Below, piece after piece: positions 60,624 to 64,000 of a DNA stretch of 64,000 nt (the first letter of the stretch is position 1; each line of letters starts with the position of its first letter). The position numbers and the translations under genes are program-made. The notes below the pieces were generated by a model. It searched no databases. It saw nothing but the letters and a program-made list of their open reading frames with translations, and had not been told where the DNA came from. Source of the stretch: Microbacterium sp. MYb66 (lineage in GTDB: Bacteria > Actinomycetota > Actinomycetes > Actinomycetales > Microbacteriaceae). Location: assembly GCF_002979435.1 (NCBI RefSeq), contig NZ_PCOV01000005.1, positions 62,001-126,000 of the forward strand. The letters are read 5' to 3'.

Positions 60624-62287
60624 AACCCGTCGACCCGAGACTGCTGCGATACGCGGGTGCCGCGAGGGTGTTCCTCGCGGCATCCGCGTTGATCGGCGTC
60701 ATCCAGACCGTCGTCACCATCGCCTTCGCCTGGCTGCTGACCGATGCGATCACCGGCGCGATCGCGGGGCGCGACGTCACCGCGTCGCTGCTCTGGCTGC
60801 TGGTCACGGCGCTGCTGCGGGGGCTGCTGATCGCCGCGTCCGATGCCGCGGGGACGCGGGCGGCGGCGAAGACCGGGATGCAGCTGCGTGCGGCGCTGGT
60901 CGCTGCGGTCGGGAAGCTCGGGCCGGGCTGGCTGGCGCAGCGGAACCAGACCGAGCTCGCGGTCACAGCGGGCCACGGGCTGGAGGCGCTGGACGCCTAC
61001 TTCGCGCGGTACATCCCCCAGCTCGTGCTGACGGTGATCGCGACGCCCGTGCTGGTCGCCGTGATGTGGTGGCAGGACTGGCCGAGTGGTCTGACCGCGG
61101 TGATCACGCTCCCGCTGATCCCGCTGTTCCTGATCCTGATCGGCATGGCGACCCGCACGGTGCAGACCCGCCAGTGGCAGACGCTGCAGCATCTCGCGGC
61201 CCGATTCGCCGACACGGTGCAGGGCCTCTCGACGCTGCGGCTGTTCGGGCGTGACCGGCGGGCCGCCGACCGCATCGAGGTCACCGCCGACAAGTACCGC
61301 CGCGAGACCATGAAGGTCCTGCGGTTCTCGTTCCTCTCCGGCTTCGCGATGGAGCTGCTGGCGTCGATCGCCGTGGCCCTGATCGCCGTGTCGGTCGGGT
61401 TCCGGCTGCTGTCCGGCGACCTGACGCTCGAGGTGGGCCTGTTCGTGCTGCTGCTCGCGCCCGAGGCGTTCCTGCCCATCCGCCAGGTCGGCGTGCAGTT
61501 CCACGCCGCAGCCGAGGGCGTCGCCGCCACCGAGGACGTGTTCGACGTGCTCGATGCGGCGGGGGATCGTGCTGCATCGGTGAACGACTCCTCAGAGCCG
61601 TCGGGAGACGGTGTGACCCGAGGCGGGACCGCGGGTGACGGCCATGCTCTCGAGGAGTCCTTCACGGCGACGGGTCGTGACCTGGTGGTGGACCGGCTCC
61701 GAGTCCGAGACCTGCCGCCGATCTCGTTCACGGCCGAGCCGGGGACGATCACGGTGATCGAGGGGCCGAGCGGTGCGGGAAAGTCGAGCCTGCTCGCGGC
61801 GTTGCGGGGCGCAGCCGACTTCGAGGGGACGGCCGCCTTCGCCGGGGAGGATGTGCGCGTCCTCCCGCCGGCGGCCTGGCTCGCCTGGGCCGGGCAGGCT
61901 CCCGGTCTGACGCGGGGGACCGTGGCGGCGAACGTCGCGCTCGGCGATCCCGCTCCGGACGGACACGGCATCCGTGCCGCGCTCGACGACGCCTGCGCCG
62001 AGACGATCGACCCTGATCGGGAGCTCGGCGTGCAGGGGGCAGGCCTCTCGGGCGGTCAGGCGCAGCGCGTCGCGGTCGCCAGAGCTCTGTACCGCCACGC
62101 CTCCGCCCCTGGCCGAGTGCTCGCGCTCGACGAGCCCTCCAGCGCGCTCGACGGTGAGACCGAGGCACGGCTGTGGCGGTCGCTGCGGGAACGCGCGGAT
62201 GCCGGGGCGACGATCCTCCTCGTCTCCCACCGCCGCACCGCGCGCGAGATCGCGGATCAGGTCGTGGCGCTGGGGGTGAGCGCATGA
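60620..62287 (+). CDS. cydD: ABC transporter CydD (thiol/haem exporter subunit)
   Basis: A 555-residue fused transmembrane/ATPase protein. About six helices occupy residues 15-305; the ATPase follows from about 360 with Walker A EGPSGAGKSSLL (about 381), signature LSGGQAQRVAVARAL and Walker B LALDEPSSALDG. CydDC exports glutathione/cysteine or binds haem and is required to assemble cytochrome bd. A low-complexity linker (about 320-349) is encoded by an imperfect palindrome (61580-61665). GTG 60620 overlaps the cydB stop, and the stop overlaps cydC (ATGA). Confidence 0.93.
   Translation: MKPVDPRLLRYAGAARVFLAASALIGVIQTVVTIAFAWLLTDAITGAIAGRDVTASLLWLLVTALLRGLLIAASDAAGTRAAAKTGMQLRAALVAAVGKLGPGWLAQRNQTELAVTAGHGLEALDAYFARYIPQLVLTVIATPVLVAVMWWQDWPSGLTAVITLPLIPLFLILIGMATRTVQTRQWQTLQHLAARFADTVQGLSTLRLFGRDRRAADRIEVTADKYRRETMKVLRFSFLSGFAMELLASIAVALIAVSVGFRLLSGDLTLEVGLFVLLLAPEAFLPIRQVGVQFHAAAEGVAATEDVFDVLDAAGDRAASVNDSSEPSGDGVTRGGTAGDGHALEESFTATGRDLVVDRLRVRDLPPISFTAEPGTITVIEGPSGAGKSSLLAALRGAADFEGTAAFAGEDVRVLPPAAWLAWAGQAPGLTRGTVAANVALGDPAPDGHGIRAALDDACAETIDPDRELGVQGAGLSGGQAQRVAVARALYRHASAPGRVLALDEPSSALDGETEARLWRSLRERADAGATILLVSHRRTAREIADQVVALGVSA
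61580..61665. repeat. Palindromic insert inside cydD
   Basis: Left arm GTGAACGACTCCTCAGAGC (61580-61598) and right arm 61646-61665 are complementary at 18 of 19 positions with a single extra base, separated by 47 nt. The segment encodes a Gly/Ser/Thr-rich linker between the transmembrane and ATPase halves. Confidence 0.5.
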
Positions 62288-63972
62288 GCATTCGGCAGAC
62301 GCCGGAACGCCGGGAGGGGCGCAGTCGGCGGGTTCGCAGCATCCTTCGGCTCGCGCAGCCGCCGGTCGGCCGCTTCGTCCCCGGCCTCATCTGGGGGATG
62401 CTGTCCGCCGCGGCCGCGGTGAGCCTGCTCGCGGTCAGCGGCTGGCTGATCGTGAGCGCCTCGATCGTCGACTCGCTCGTTCCGCTCTCGATCGCGGTCG
62501 TCGGCGTGCGCTTCTTCGCGGTGTCGCGTGCGGTGACCCGCTACCTGGAGCGGCTGAGCGGCCACGACGCCGCGCTGCGCCAGCTCTCCTCGACCCGCGC
62601 CGACATGGTGCGACGCCTGATCCCGCTCTCTCCGGCCGGGTTGGGGTCCACGGACCGCGGCCAGGTGCTCACCGCACTCGTGGACGACGTCGAGAACCTG
62701 CAGAACCTGCCGCTGCGGGTGGTGCAGCCGCTCGGAGTCGCGGCGCTCGTCGCCCTCGGCGCCGTCGGGTTCATCGCCTTCGTCTCCCCGCCGGCCGCCC
62801 TCGCCCTCGCCGCGTGCCTCGTGATCGCGGGCGCCGCGGCGATCGGGCTCGGGTGGGTCTTCGGCTCGCGTGCCGAGGCTCTCGTCTCCGCCCGCCGGGC
62901 CGAGCTCTCCGCCGCCCTCGTCGACTACTTCGGCAGCCTCGACGTGCTCCTCGCGTACGGCGCCGAGGAGCAGGCGCGCGCACGCATCCAGGCCGCGGAT
63001 GCCGCGCTTCGGCGCGTGGTCGACCGCGCCTCGCTCGCACAGGCCGTCGCCGCCGGCGTGGTCTCCGCGGTCGCCGGCGCTGCCTCGGTCTGGGCGCTCG
63101 CCGCGGCCGCTCCCGGACTCGTCGACGGCTCGATCGACGGACCCTGGCTGGCTGTGGCCGTGCTCGTGCCGATGGTGGTGTTCGAGATCTTCGGCGCGGT
63201 ACCGGTGGCCGCGGCATCCTGGCGGAGCGTGCGGTCGAGTGCGGAGCGCATCGTCGACGTGCTGCCGGAGCGGATGCCGCCGGAGCTGCGGCCAGACGCC
63301 GGTGACGAGATCGAGATCGACGGCACTCCGGCGCTGCGGCTGCGCGGTGTCCGTGCGAACTGGCCGGGCGGTGCGCCTGCGCTGAAGGGAGTGGACCTCG
63401 ACCTCCGCCCCGGAGAGCGGGTGCTGGTCGCGGGGCCGAGCGGTGCGGGCAAGAGCTCGCTGGCCGCAGCCCTCGTCGGTTTCCTGCGCGTCGACGGCGA
63501 GTATCTGGTCGGCGGTCGCGAGGCCTCGGCACTCTCCGGACCGGCACTGCGGCGGATCATCGGACTCTGCGAGCAGAGCCCTCAGCTGTTCGACGAGGAC
63601 ATCCGCCAGAACCTGCTGTTCGCGCGCGACAGCGCGACCGACGCCGAGCTGCACGACGTGCTCGAGCGCGTGGGTCTCGGGGACTGGGTGCGCGAGCGCG
63701 GTGGTCTCGACGCCCGAGTCGGCGACCGTGGGGCGCTGGTGTCGGGCGGACAGGCGCAGCGGATCTCGCTCGCCCGCGCACTGCTGCGCGGCTTCCCGGT
63801 GCTGGTCCTCGACGAGCCGACGGCGGGGGTCGACCCGGAAGCATCCGATGCGCTGCTGCGCGACCTGCTGCAGGCCGCGGGCGACCAGTCGGTGCTGCTG
63901 ATCTCGCATGTCGCGCCGCCCGCGGGAACCGTCGAGCGCACCGTGCGGATCGAGGACGGGCGCACCGTCTGA
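62284..63972 (+). CDS. cydC: ABC transporter CydC (thiol/haem exporter subunit)
   Basis: A 562-residue partner of CydD with the same plan: six helices (about 22-310) and an ATPase with Walker A AGPSGAGKSSLAAAL (about 383), the LCEQSPQLFDEDIRQNLLF Q-loop, signature VSGGQAQRISLARALL and VLDEPTAGVDPE. ATG 62284 overlaps the cydD stop by ATGA. The order cydA-B-D-C is that of mycobacteria. The last 28 nt of the window hold no further feature. Confidence 0.93.
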   Translation: MSIRQTPERREGRSRRVRSILRLAQPPVGRFVPGLIWGMLSAAAAVSLLAVSGWLIVSASIVDSLVPLSIAVVGVRFFAVSRAVTRYLERLSGHDAALRQLSSTRADMVRRLIPLSPAGLGSTDRGQVLTALVDDVENLQNLPLRVVQPLGVAALVALGAVGFIAFVSPPAALALAACLVIAGAAAIGLGWVFGSRAEALVSARRAELSAALVDYFGSLDVLLAYGAEEQARARIQAADAALRRVVDRASLAQAVAAGVVSAVAGAASVWALAAAAPGLVDGSIDGPWLAVAVLVPMVVFEIFGAVPVAAASWRSVRSSAERIVDVLPERMPPELRPDAGDEIEIDGTPALRLRGVRANWPGGAPALKGVDLDLRPGERVLVAGPSGAGKSSLAAALVGFLRVDGEYLVGGREASALSGPALRRIIGLCEQSPQLFDEDIRQNLLFARDSATDAELHDVLERVGLGDWVRERGGLDARVGDRGALVSGGQAQRISLARALLRGFPVLVLDEPTAGVDPEASDALLRDLLQAAGDQSVLLISHVAPPAGTVERTVRIEDGRTV

Positions 63973-64000
63973 GGGCGCCCGTCCTGGGGCTCACCAGTCG

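Overview
The window looks like ordinary chromosome from a high-GC actinobacterium, most like Microbacterium or another Microbacteriaceae. This is an inference from protein resemblance, the very high GC content with G/C third positions, the overlapping ATGA/GTGA gene junctions, frequent GTG starts, and many genes whose start codon sits only 6-7 nt after a TANNNT-type -10 hexamer with no Shine-Dalgarno (SD) sequence, as in actinobacterial leaderless mRNAs. I see no rRNA, tRNA, CRISPR array, insertion sequence, integrase or prophage gene.

Layout. 0-1.3 kb: leftward operon of small membrane-anchored proteins. 1.4-8.2 kb: pntAB transhydrogenase and a giant bifunctional proline oxidase (putA). 8.2-9.9 kb: an XRE regulator/membrane protein/oxidoreductase operon behind paired operators. 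10-12.2 kb: dimethylargininase-like hydrolase and ornithine aminotransferase. 12.2-14.4 kb: acidic small protein and a MarR/MFS efflux pair. 14.5-20.8 kb: cutC, an alpha/beta hydrolase, a DUF1684 protein, a domain-permuted lipoate ligase coupled to a solitary DNA methyltransferase, and a carboxylesterase. 20.8-24.6 kb: PuuB-like oxidase, cupin, Lrp regulator and aldehyde dehydrogenase, probably for polyamine-type amines. 24.6-26.3 kb: GNAT and M23 peptidase. 26.5-30 kb: ROK regulator, ChbG-like deacetylase and sugar symporter. 30.2-34.7 kb: galTKE with a divergent LacI regulator. 35-41.3 kb: Gfo/Idh dehydrogenase, DUF993 protein, two TIM-barrel isomerases, LacI regulator and glycerate kinase; substrate unknown. 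41.3-47.2 kb: phosphoglucomutase, prephenate dehydratase, a small orphan protein, a luciferase-like oxidoreductase and a Na+/H+ antiporter. 47.2-48.7 kb: dicarboxylate symporter. 48.9-51.2 kb: three tandem DUF2975-type membrane proteins plus a small XRE regulator behind a 37-bp near-perfect palindrome. 51.3-57.4 kb: clpC, an ArgA-type acetyltransferase, two small proteins and radA. 57.4-64 kb: a cysteine-containing helix-turn-helix regulator followed by cydABDC.

How the genes work together. Three blocks in the first 25 kb converge on amino acid and polyamine carbon/nitrogen recovery: DDAH-like protein and RocD yield glutamate semialdehyde/P5C, PutA oxidises proline and P5C to glutamate, and the PuuB/aldehyde dehydrogenase block handles amines. 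The middle 15 kb is carbohydrate metabolism organised in regulator-plus-pathway cassettes (ROK, LacI, LacI), with phosphoglucomutase linking the Leloir pathway to glycolysis. The right end holds proteostasis and DNA repair (ClpC, RadA) and the cytochrome bd branch of respiration with its assembly transporter.

The most interesting items are the unassigned sugar-catabolic cassette with its operator (34.9-41.3 kb), the DUF2975 array with its palindromic operator, the two-operator control of the gal promoter, the regulator with four C-terminal cysteines overlapping cydA, and two palindromic inserts inside coding sequence (methyltransferase and CydD).
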